Assembly: GCF_016862435.1 (NCBI RefSeq)
Contig: NZ_BOMY01000065.1
Coordinates: 1 to 39,968, forward strand
Length of the DNA: 39,968 nucleotides
Source of the DNA: Paractinoplanes tereljensis
GTDB taxonomy: Bacteria; Actinomycetota; Actinomycetes; Mycobacteriales; Micromonosporaceae
Direction: 5' to 3'
The notes beneath the pieces were generated by a model. That model did no database searches. It was not told where the DNA came from and saw only the letters and a list, made by a program, of their open reading frames with translations. Below, one piece after another: positions 35,401 through 39,968 of the stretch; positions within the stretch are counted from its first letter, which is position 1, and every line of letters begins with the position of its first letter. The translations under genes were made by a program, and so were the position numbers.

Positions 35401-36930
35401 GTTGGACACCCGCACCTCGGACGTCACCTGCGGGCCGCCCGGGGTGGCCACGGCCGGCCGCAGCGAGACGCCGTTGATCAGGTTGACGTCCGGCGACCCG
35501 ACGGTGAGCAGGGTGCCCTGTCCGGTGACGGTGGTGCCGTTCATCAGGGCGGTGATGCCGGTGAGAGCCCAGCTGGAGTTCGGGGTGCTGGTGACGGCGG
35601 CGGTGGTCACGACGTCTACCCGGGCCGTGCCCTTGGCCGGGATCGGCACGCCGGAGCAGACGATGTCGATGTTGGTCCGGATCACGCAGGGGGTACTGCC
35701 GACCTGGGCCGAGGTGACCGAGACGCCGGCCGGCGGGCTGGGGATCGGGATGGTGATGGTCGCGCTCGCGTCGGACGGTCCCTGGTTCGCGACGGTGACG
35801 TAACCGGTGGACGACTTGCCGGCCGCGAGGGGGTTCGCGCCGACCGTGATCGTGCCGCCGGTGGTGATCGGCGCCTTCGTGGTGACCAGGGTGCCGGACC
35901 CGGTGGGCGCGGAGATCTTGACGGTCGGCGAGGAGGTGGGGGCCGGGACACTCTCGGCCTTGATGCCGGTCGGCGCCCAGGTCGCCGCGTTGGCGCCGGC
36001 CGACGCGACGAGGGTGACCGGCAGCGAGACCTGGGCGCTGCCGCCGCCGGGCACGGTCACCCCGGTGCAGACCACGGCCGAGGCGTTGGTGGTGCAGGTG
36101 CCGCCGCCGGTGACGGTCGGGGTGCCGAGGTTGTAGAGCGCCGCGGCGGCCGGCAGCGGGACGGTGATGGTGGTGTTGATCGCGGCGACGTCGCCGAGGT
36201 TGGGGACGGTGACGGTGGGGGTGCCGGACTCGCCGGGGGCCAGGTTCGCGCCGGCCACCGTGATCGCGCCCAGCTCGACGTTGCCGGTGCAGCTCGACTC
36301 GGCGACCGTGACCTTGCCGTTGGCCAGGGTGAACCCGTTGAGCAGGGTCACGTCGAGGGCGGAGACGGTGTAGGTCAGTTTCTTGGTGCCACTGACGTAG
36401 GTCGCGGTCCGCTTGTCGATGTCGACCGAGGCCAGGTTGCCGACGGCCACGCCGGTCTGGGCCGTCACGTTTGTCGGCTGCACCACGTTCAGGAGCTTCA
36501 GACCCGCGATCGTGGTTTTGCCGGTGACGTCGGCTTTGGTCATCTGGCACTCGGTGTGGATCGCGCCGGTGTCGATGCCGCCGCTGCCGAGCAGGTTCAG
36601 GTTCGCGACGTCGGCCGTGGCCCGGCCGCCGTCGGTGACCGGGCCGGCCAGCGTGTTGATGGTGCCGACCGAGACGATGCCCGGTGCGTTGACGAATACC
36701 GGCGGGGTCGGCGCGTTGGTCGGCCCGCTGCTCCACGTCGTAGGCGTGCCGGGAACGGTGCTGTTGAGCAACGCACCGCCCAGCAGGTTGAGCGCCAGTC
36801 GCAGACCTACGGCCGACGAACTGACCGAGGCGGCCGCGGCGGGCAGCGGCTGCAGGACGAGAGCGAGCAGAACGGCTGCCACAGCCAGCACAGCCAGCCT
36901 GCGCCCGCGGGCGGGCCGATGGTTACGCAC
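26416..36930 (-). CDS. giant sortase-anchored repeat surface protein (3,504 residues)
   Basis: A wall-anchored adhesin-like protein. A signal peptide (RRLAVLAVAAVLLALVLQPLPAAAA, about 1-34) is followed by an N-terminal domain homologous to that of the shorter paralogue (CQMTKADVTGKTTIAGL, SSCTGNVELG). Then comes a long array of DUF11/CARDB-like units of about 250 residues. Each has PGGT...VTNxGPSDA, a FxxxAPxGTTFGxL strand with a Cys, and ends with a GGCVDLDGDGxC-type loop. I count eleven such Cys-flanked, Asp-rich loops, several resembling calcium-binding DxDxDG. LPTTG is at 3440-3444, then a membrane helix and a basic tail of about 35 residues. It starts at GTG 36930 without a Shine-Dalgarno. 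Regular structure, signal peptide and anchor prove this frame over the long opposite-strand open frames. The probable role is adhesion or envelope structure. Confidence 0.92.
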   Translation of the reverse strand: MRNHRPARGRRLAVLAVAAVLLALVLQPLPAAAASVSSSAVGLRLALNLLGGALLNSTVPGTPTTWSSGPTNAPTPPVFVNAPGIVSVGTINTLAGPVTDGGRATADVANLNLLGSGGIDTGAIHTECQMTKADVTGKTTIAGLKLLNVVQPTNVTAQTGVAVGNLASVDIDKRTATYVSGTKKLTYTVSALDVTLLNGFTLANGKVTVAESSCTGNVELGAITVAGANLAPGESGTPTVTVPNLGDVAAINTTITVPLPAAAALYNLGTPTVTGGGTCTTNASAVVCTGVTVPGGGSAQVSLPVTLVASAGANAATWAPTGIKAESVPAPTSSPTVKISAPTGSGTLVTTKAPITTGGTITVGANPLAAGKSSTGYVTVANQGPSDASATITIPIPSPPAGVSVTSAQVGSTPCVIRTNIDIVCSGVPIPAKGTARVDVVTTAAVTSTPNSSWALTGITALMNGTTVTGQGTLLTVGSPDVNLINGVSLRPAVATPGGPQVTSEVRVSNAGQYNATSTTITVPPPPTGYTVGTVTTSGGGSCVSNSGGITCTNVVIPGGGVPVTVSIPVTVGAAVTTDWTTPGNTPVSATSGGTVGTAGGTIVSLSPHFTLSVNATSPVSGTVNPGGTTNLKLDVSNQGPSDATNAQFVVVAPAGTTLGSLTGTGCTALSGSTARCTVNLAGGGATSTINLPLTVSVLANPALPITGGCVSLDNDTSCGGASDSALPSFTLRTPLATRLAAVLVPAVITPGSTGTGQVKLTSVQAETGLGVTVPLAGKPADLTIQAVTGPAGSTCSFDTTAITCTGVALTANTAGTIGVDIKAANTAAALQAWSPTVTVTSGTDQAAKVGLLAGTVTASYTLSGSVQTPADGTVLPGGTTSMQVNVTNGGPSAASPATFTFTAPTGTTLGALPANCSAVLSLVTCSKNLLPSDPAWQSTFPLTIDAGADLDTPIGGGCVNLDGLPGCSSGDATIPAFLLKVPFSAKAAVTADQAAVTPGDQANAVIHIKAAHGPLANMTVTVPTTGLTGGLTVDSATGPGGSSCTVGVNSVVCDHVSIADAATGNVTLVVKAPANATAGTQWTATGVTVAAGTDSVSSNLLLATVGAAQPKLAAAVSLNPTSVLPGGQTSMDVAITNQGPSDAVGTTFSVLAPLGATFASAPGGCSLGLLSTRLNCSVTMAKGAAATHFVAALDVAAIALPGQALTGACVDLDGNGICTSADATVPPLSVGIPAQQRITVAAVPASVTPGTTANARISISSTKAETGLKVTIPLGGKPAGLTVTTGTWPGGGTCSVNGSNLECLSFDLPTPNTPVVITMPVQAAASATAGLWTATGITVDDGTGAGGVATDTAVLALVTPAQFALTANVSVPADFTTTAGTSANVNVTVGNSAGPSDATGAVFTVNAPTGTTFGSLTGTGCVATFTTVATCTVNVSAGGTTGLTLPVQVPANADVFAALTGGCVDLDGQPGCGSADAAIGPIKLAVSIGQQVAVSATPATVTPGAAGGADAKLRITATHGALTGIRVTVPLGGLLSTMHVTAADAGGVACGTVGPTNVVCSNMSIGAGASKDVTLHLTGDPNLPPGTDWTATGIAVDNGGSPYTVDRLLATAGARQFALAPTFGTITTAEPGGTAAVDVTVTNQGPSDAAGATFGFVAPAGTKFDSANTPSGCTTSSPFTRMSCTVAPLAAAAQWGPTSVRLIVDATADPAQPLTGGCFDGDNNGSCTSVALPPDEKLPDIAVDTPFDRQISVQTTPFTPPNPAAQQNGSGQLVITSTQPLTGLHVNIPLAGLPSGAISVTGTATLAPASGSCVLNAGDIDCTGVDLPSNTVTIDVPVQVEANTPPSVVWNPTVAITSSGGATISTSGILARGDVPDYVLGATATPPANGSVLPGGTASIDITITNSGNSATNAPVIVYAPTGTTFGTPTGTTCTVTTSTMLTCTATVANAASLNWTVPVNVPAGATPGGSISGGCLDLDGDGGCDTNIPAFTLGRQLASVLSAGGTSATVKPGDTATATLTLTTTAGATRNGLAVTVDATSAPTGLTVTTATLDGNTTCPVTNQLVQCTGVDFGTGSTRTLTLDLAASPTTTPQATWTPAITVQQGSETAVLYRQLATIDAADTDLVVDVSLPGDGVTLPGGTAWLGVTMTNNGLSALPNAHAEFRAPGGTTFAALDVPASNYCVLLSATLASCTADVGTGSKSFTLGLDVGSTVAGGASISGGCVDVDLDGACGAAPDITLSAFVLAKLFSAQAQLNIETGTVVPGQNGTGYVKIIADRTLAGMTLTIGSADMPGAGLTVTDVKDPAGDGTCTWSGQITCTGLKATTSTDRLVAITVHAASSLAAGVAWTPAAVTLTSSTGGTSQTSGTVIRTGTPTAGLSYTFTPPTGTVEPGDVVPMALKISDAGPSDVSGKVIRLRAPSGTSFGTLDAATAAYCTVVDTARTQLNCTFSVAAGSSLTDLTVPVQVPSNASADTAIDGGCIDFDQDGCDSGDKVIPTLHLSPTLDQAITVSSSDAAIRPGTTGHPVVRLATTRARNGLTVTIPLAGLPTGMTVTAATSTAGTCGVANGNVTCTGFAVSTGTTAAIVLTTTVRDNAVPNAEFRPGVVVAETGGETITRTLRVARVGAADIAVTVTATPPSDGTLKPGDTGSISVTAVNTGTSYASGLSYSFQAPTGTTFLAPTGTTASFCTLASPATRINCTLAVGGSGQTRFTLPLKVSATADPDVAVTGGCVDAGSDGTCDTTIAGFRLVAPLTGRVTVAGTNVSVTPGASGAAVVRVTAVSALASTTVTVPLSTLPTGFRATAATGPAGSSCTLTTSQVQCTAVPLAAGANSAVTITTAVAASVSPGVVWTATGITVAAGTESVTGTAILVTSGSRVASVAFTVAGPTGTVAPGAITSWTVTGVNSGPSYAVNRTATVNAPANATFGTLSGATATACSATTSTQLTCTYSLEAGNTLTWTLPLTVSATAKTGDKVSGGCVSADGNTSCGGSQDVSTGDTPIREPLATHGTVTVAGVVIAPGASGTATISLLATADYDDLVLTVPLDDLPEGFTVNSAALGSDSCTVGSGSIVCTGVALKSGTSRSLKLGVTVSASITTATTWTVDGLTLVPSDDETDVLSASGVLVSTTDIPYSVTVTVGAVSNKTPAPSQTTVLPITVTNAGPGVADPYPVTIMIPDGATHGTLPTGCAEGSTDRIVTCQVSLAVGGSATIKMPLVIDDGLEPGTVVTGGCVDQALSTGKPAFDYTCGGSTDVAIPDFTIGRYDVDLGITYGGAVVPITGSAQPVVKIPYTNDGIVMADNVSFAVEPPTGVYIAKAEILLSTSASSKTKVKTKATAKTKANKVRTTATVEATCTATSGGADNHVTCAAPDAAALSGSELWLTLKLGAGVTDGLNAMKVTVTTTSDDGRSVNNTVDVPLVLTAADSNDDDGNLPTTGADVARLGLLSAILLAFGVVLLTGARSRSGAVAYSGVRRHAMRKHRHARPSVLSRLVRRRP
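26599..26613 (-). other. LPTTG sortase-recognition motif of the giant surface protein
   Basis: Codons for LPTTG after the acidic stretch DSNDDDGN, followed by the helix LGLLSAILLAFGVVLLTGA. It is identical in motif and flanks (LPTTGADVARLGLLS) to the shorter paralogue, so the same sortase should process both. Confidence 0.88.
27150..35100 (-). repeat. array of eleven ~0.75-kb repeats in the giant surface protein gene
   Basis: The codons for the Gly-Gly-Cys loop recur at about 34,800, 34,050, 33,300, 32,540, 31,780, 31,000, 30,245, 29,470, 28,720, 27,970 and 27,205. This is a very even period of 747-777 nt, or about 249-259 residues. The copies are diverged in DNA but keep the Cys and Gly positions. 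The outer limits given are approximate. Confidence 0.85.
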
Positions 36931-36936
36931 AAGCCG

Positions 36937-36945
36937 TATTCAAGT
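36937..36945 (-). promoter_or_regulatory. ACTTGAATA box 6 nt before the GTG start of the giant surface protein
   Basis: The same nine-base element and spacing as before the shorter paralogue. The six bases between box and GTG differ in the two genes, so the box stands out as the conserved part. Confidence 0.5.
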
Positions 36946-37072
36946 TCACATTTTCTAGCGAAGACTGCCCTTTGGCCGATGTCCCGACATTTCCCTAATT
37001 CCAGTGTGACGGGAGATCCCGATGGTGAAGAAAGTGTTCATTTAAAAGGAGATTGAAGATCATCGTCGCCCG

Positions 37073-37096
37073 CGTAGGTTCGGCCGCGAGCCTACG
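37073..37096 (+). promoter_or_regulatory. hairpin just upstream of the GH92 ribosome site
   Basis: CGTAGGTTCG (37073-37082) pairs with CGAGCCTACG (37087-37096) around a GCCG loop: ten pairs with one G-U. It ends at the purine-rich ribosome site GAAAGGGAG before the ATG at 37109. It could modulate translation or stabilise the mRNA, or be a DNA operator. Confidence 0.4.
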
Positions 37097-37108
37097 AAAG
37101 GGAGACGC

Positions 37109-39487
37109 ATGTCGATACGTGCCGTGCTGGCCATCGCGCTCGCGCTCACCGCCGGAGCCGCCACGCCCGCGCCCGCCGTGCCGCTGGTCGACGACCCGGC
37201 GAGCTATGTGGACCCGTTCATCGGGACCACTCGCGGTGGCAACACCTGGCCGGGCGCCACCCGGCCGTTCGGGATGATCGCCTGGAGCCCCACCGGCACC
37301 AGCGGCGATCAGACGAACGCACCCGCCGCGAACGGCTACGAATACAACACCACCAAACTGCGTGGCTTCAGCCTCACCCATGTCAACGGGGCCGGTTGCG
37401 CACCCGGCGCCGCCGGGGATGTGCCGATCCTTCCGTACGCCGGTGCAGTCGACTCATCGCCCACGGCGGACACCAAGGACACTCATTTTGTTGGCACCTA
37501 CAGTCACGCCAACGAAACCGCGACCCCGGGGCGATACACCGTCACCCTCGACTCGGGGGTGCGCAGCGACCTCGCCGTCACCACCCGGGCCGGCGTCGCC
37601 GACTTCACCTTCCCGGCCGGGGCGGCCGCCAACCTGCTGTTCCGCACGTCCAACTCGCTCAACGGCAGCGAGGACGCGGAGATCACCATCGACCCGGCGA
37701 CCCGGACCGTCAACGGCTCGGTGCTGACCGGCGGGTTCTGCGGCCGGCGGGGCAACGGTGGCGGGGCGACCAACCCGAACCGGCGCTCCTACTACCGGCT
37801 GTACTTCAGTGCGGTCTTCGACCGGGACTTCGCTTCGACCGGGACCTGGCAGAACAGCACCCTCACCCCGGGCGGGACCACGGCCACCGGCGGGGAGGGT
37901 TACCTGACCGGGGCCGATCGGGCCGGGCGTGGATCCGGTGGCTGGGTCGGGTTCGGCACCGCCTCGGATACCCGGGTAGGAATGCGCGTCGGAATCTCGT
38001 ACACAAGCCTCGGCGCAGCCGCCGCCAACCGCGACGGAGAGATCCCGGCGCAAGCGACGCCGGATCTGATCGCGGCGCAGGCGCGAGAGGCTTGGAACAC
38101 CGAGCTTTCGCGGATCGGAGTCGGTGGCGGAACTCCCGCCCGGACGACCGCGTTCTACACCTCCGTCTACCACAGCCTGATGCAGCCACAGACGCTCAGT
38201 GACCTCGACGGTCGTTACCTGGGGGCGGATCTGCAGGTGCACACGATCCGGGCCGGGCAGAAGGCGGCGTACGGGACATTCTCCGGCTGGGATCAGTATC
38301 GGGCACAGATCCAGTTGCTGGGGTTGCTGCGGCCGGACGTGGCCGGTGACATGGCGACGTCCATGGTGGACTTCGCCGCGCAGAACAAGGGCATCTGGGA
38401 CCGGTGGCTGCATCTCGGCGCGCCGACCCACGTGATGACCGGCGACCCGGCCGCACCGACGTTGGCCACCTGGTACGCGATGGGGGTTCGCAATTTCCCC
38501 ATCGGCGAGGCGCTCGACTCGCTGGTGCGGCAGGCGACCGTGCAGAACCCGGACGCGCTCTCCGACGCCGGCTGCCCCGGGCAGTGCACCGGCCAGCGGC
38601 CCACGTTGAACACCTACCTGGCCCTGCACTACGCGGCCAACGACATCTGCCACTGCTGGGGTGGCGCGGCCGAGACCCTGGAGAACTCGCTCGCCGACTT
38701 CTCCCTGGCGATGTGGGCGCAGCGGGCCGGCCGTAACGATCTGTACCGCTCGCTGCTGCCGCGTGGCGACTACTGGAAGAACACCTTCAACACCGCGGTC
38801 GGCTATCAGGCGGCCCGGAAAGCGGACGGTAGCTGGCAGACCGGATTCACCCCCAGCACCGACGCCGGCTTCGCCCAGGGGTCGAGCGCCACCTACACCT
38901 GGATGGTGCCGCAGGACGTGTCCGGGCTGGCGACGCTGATGGGTGGCCGGCCGGCCGCCGCCACCCGGCTGGACGGCTTCTTCCACGACGAGAACGGGAA
39001 CTGGGCGGTGCTCGGCGGGAACGCCCTGCGCTACGACCCGACGAACGAACCCGGCATTCACGCGCCGTGGCTCTACAACGGACTCGGCCAGCCCTGGAAA
39101 ACCCAGGAGACGGTACGGCAGATCGTCGACACCGCGTACGGGGTCGGACCGTCCGGCCTGCCCGGCAACGACGACCTGGGCACGATGAGCGCGTGGTACG
39201 TCTTCGCCGCGATGGGCTTCTTCCCGCAGGTGCCCGGCCGGGCCGAGATGCTGCTCGGGTCGCCGGTCTTCACCCGGGTGGTGCTCACCCGCAGCAACGG
39301 CGTCCGGTTGACGGTGAACGCCTCGTCCACCGACACCTATGTGCAGAGGGTGACGCTCAACGGGTCGACGCTCGGTAAGTCGTGGCTACCGGAGTCGTTC
39401 GTCCAGCGCGGCGGAACCGTGTCGTTCACCCTCGGCACCACCGCCAACCAGAGCTGGGCGGTGACCGGCCTACCCGTCGATCACTGA
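37109..39487 (+). CDS. secreted GH92 family glycosidase (alpha-mannosidase type)
   Basis: A 792-residue secreted enzyme. A signal peptide (MSIRAVLAIALALTAGAATPAPA, about 1-23) is followed by the GH92 N-terminal beta domain beginning YVDPFIGTTRGGNTWPGATRPFGMI. The catalytic (alpha/alpha)6 part has FSGWDQYR near 391-398, HCWGGAAETLE, YDPTNEPG with the conserved Asn-Glu-Pro, and GNDDLGTMSAWYVFAAMGFFP from about 686, which holds the conserved acidic and Asp residues of the family. GH92 enzymes are calcium-dependent inverting exo-alpha-mannosidases that trim N-glycans or fungal mannans. Length is typical for the family. The start is supported by GAAAGGGAG. It is divergent from the giant surface protein; its last 18 nt overlap the convergent CbiG-C-like gene. 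Confidence 0.92.
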   Translation: MSIRAVLAIALALTAGAATPAPAVPLVDDPASYVDPFIGTTRGGNTWPGATRPFGMIAWSPTGTSGDQTNAPAANGYEYNTTKLRGFSLTHVNGAGCAPGAAGDVPILPYAGAVDSSPTADTKDTHFVGTYSHANETATPGRYTVTLDSGVRSDLAVTTRAGVADFTFPAGAAANLLFRTSNSLNGSEDAEITIDPATRTVNGSVLTGGFCGRRGNGGGATNPNRRSYYRLYFSAVFDRDFASTGTWQNSTLTPGGTTATGGEGYLTGADRAGRGSGGWVGFGTASDTRVGMRVGISYTSLGAAAANRDGEIPAQATPDLIAAQAREAWNTELSRIGVGGGTPARTTAFYTSVYHSLMQPQTLSDLDGRYLGADLQVHTIRAGQKAAYGTFSGWDQYRAQIQLLGLLRPDVAGDMATSMVDFAAQNKGIWDRWLHLGAPTHVMTGDPAAPTLATWYAMGVRNFPIGEALDSLVRQATVQNPDALSDAGCPGQCTGQRPTLNTYLALHYAANDICHCWGGAAETLENSLADFSLAMWAQRAGRNDLYRSLLPRGDYWKNTFNTAVGYQAARKADGSWQTGFTPSTDAGFAQGSSATYTWMVPQDVSGLATLMGGRPAAATRLDGFFHDENGNWAVLGGNALRYDPTNEPGIHAPWLYNGLGQPWKTQETVRQIVDTAYGVGPSGLPGNDDLGTMSAWYVFAAMGFFPQVPGRAEMLLGSPVFTRVVLTRSNGVRLTVNASSTDTYVQRVTLNGSTLGKSWLPESFVQRGGTVSFTLGTTANQSWAVTGLPVDH

Positions 39488-39862
39488 CGCCACCGCCACG
39501 ACGACCCCGCGGAACACCCGCTTCGACAGGAGGAGCTCGCCGCCTGCTCCGGCGGCGGCGAGCGCCGCCGCCTCCGCGACGCTGGGGGTGCCCAGGGCCG
39601 CGGCGACCCTTTCGCTCCCATGGGGTACGTCCTGAGCCGCTAGTTCCGCCGCCGCGAACGACACAAGTTCCCAGCCGTACGCGGCGGCGACCGCCCGCAC
39701 CCCGTCCTCGGCGGCCCGCCGATCGATCGTGGCCAGCACCCGAACGGCCCCCGCATCCGCACCGATCTCAGCAAGAGCCTGCCGCACCGCACCGGCAACG
39801 CTGTCCACCGCCACACCCGCCCGAGCCCCAACCCCCACAACCAGAACCCGAGCGCCCACCAC
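39470..39862 (-). CDS. cobalamin biosynthesis protein, CbiG C-terminal domain / CobE-like
   Basis: A 130-residue protein matching the stand-alone CbiG-C/CobE domain: ARVLVVGVGARAGVAVDSVAGAVRQAL at the N-terminus, VRVLATIDRRAAEDGVRAVAAAYGWELVSFAAAELA in the middle, and LGTPSVAEAAALAAAGAGGELLLSKRVFRGVVVAVA at the end. In CbiG/CobE this domain takes part in ring contraction or a nearby step of the cobalamin corrin pathway; other cob/cbi genes would be expected beyond the window. The GTG at 39862 (or 39859) is chosen because GAGGGGGAG lies just upstream. The frame stays open through the 18-bp repeat to the window edge, so a longer protein is possible. Its end overlaps the GH92 end by 18 nt. Confidence 0.75.
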   Translation of the reverse strand: MVGARVLVVGVGARAGVAVDSVAGAVRQALAEIGADAGAVRVLATIDRRAAEDGVRAVAAAYGWELVSFAAAELAAQDVPHGSERVAAALGTPSVAEAAALAAAGAGGELLLSKRVFRGVVVAVASVIDG

Positions 39863-39890
39863 TCCACTCCCCCTCAACCCCGTCACCCCC

Positions 39891-39968
39891 GCACACACCC
39901 ACACCCCCGCACACACCCACACCCCCGCACACACCCACACCCCCGCACACACCCACACCCCCGCACAC
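39891..39968. repeat. 18-bp tandem repeat at the window edge
   Basis: Four full copies and one partial copy of GCACACACCCACACCCCC, starting at 39891, 39909, 39927, 39945 and 39963, all identical. Since 18 is a multiple of 3 the minus frames stay open and read Val-Cys-Ala-Gly-Val-Trp repeats. The array continues beyond the window. It lies just upstream of the CbiG-C-like gene. Confidence 0.9.

Noticed and set aside
26882..36736. A 3,284-codon minus-strand frame overlapping the giant gene in another phase
   Set aside because: Composition is His/Arg/Pro-rich, typical of a shifted frame of Thr/Val/Gly-rich coding DNA; there is no start context.
26347..37056. Very long plus-strand open frames (about 1,750, 1,800 and 1,250 codons) opposite the giant surface protein
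   Set aside because: They mirror the GC-rich repeats, have no signal or domain, and are rich in Gly/Arg/Asp shadow residues. The minus frame has signal peptide, regular domains and LPTTG anchor.
37053..37277. Possible short leader ORF starting at TTG 37053 after AAAAGGAGA
   Set aside because: Spacing between the purine run and TTG is only about one nucleotide, and the peptide is Arg/Pro-rich shadow of the GH92 signal region.

Overview
The window reads as chromosomal DNA of a very GC-rich filamentous actinobacterium. Strong third-position GC, GTG/TTG starts, a SecA2, a DksA-like zinc-finger protein and STAS/ATPase regulators fit Micromonosporaceae, and Actinoplanes is my best guess. That guess rests on gene style, not on a database match. 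I see no rRNA or tRNA, no CRISPR array, and no phage or insertion-sequence genes.

Layout. 1-461 has no convincing gene. 462-1316 (-) is an NAD(P)-binding oxidoreductase, divergent from a ribbon-helix-helix/MazF-like toxin-antitoxin pair (1419-1927, +). 2152-6644 (+) is a tight four-gene operon: two helical soluble proteins, a large FtsK/SpoIIIE-type protein with three ATPase-like domains of which only the middle one keeps its Walker motifs, and a coiled-coil membrane protein. Facing it on the minus strand is a DUF72 gene, then a small three-repeat acidic Gly/Ala/Asp peptide overlapping by 4 nt with a JmjC/cupin_4 oxygenase (6742-9153). Next come a DksA/TraR-type protein, a P-loop-less uridine-kinase-like protein with a winged-helix regulator, SecA2 with a good terminator, and an ABC exporter (all minus, 9223-15377). 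A STAS + HATPase regulator (15495-16229, +) follows.

16230-17197 is a gene-poor gap holding about 240 bp of GCCGA/GCCGG pentanucleotide repeats. 17198-20368 (-) encodes a very long low-complexity protein with about twenty evenly spaced Trp-Ser motifs, divergent from a small membrane protein (20550-21071, +) and a GCS2-type carboxylate-amine ligase (21259-22740, +). The right half is dominated by two tandem paralogous surface proteins (1,250 and 3,504 residues). Each has a signal peptide, ~250-residue repeats with paired Cys and DxDxDG-like loops, and an LPTTG sortase signal with membrane anchor. A secreted GH92 alpha-mannosidase (37109-39487, +) diverges from them. A CbiG-C/CobE-like cobalamin protein closes the window on the minus strand beside an 18-bp tandem repeat.

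The best candidates for something undescribed are (i) the repeat peptide translationally coupled to a JmjC oxygenase, which looks like a peptide-hydroxylation cassette; (ii) the four-gene FtsK/three-ATPase operon, which resembles a stripped-down type VII-like or DNA-pumping machine; and (iii) the giant sortase-anchored pair, which shares a 9-nt box at identical spacing before both GTG starts and lacks Shine-Dalgarno sites.
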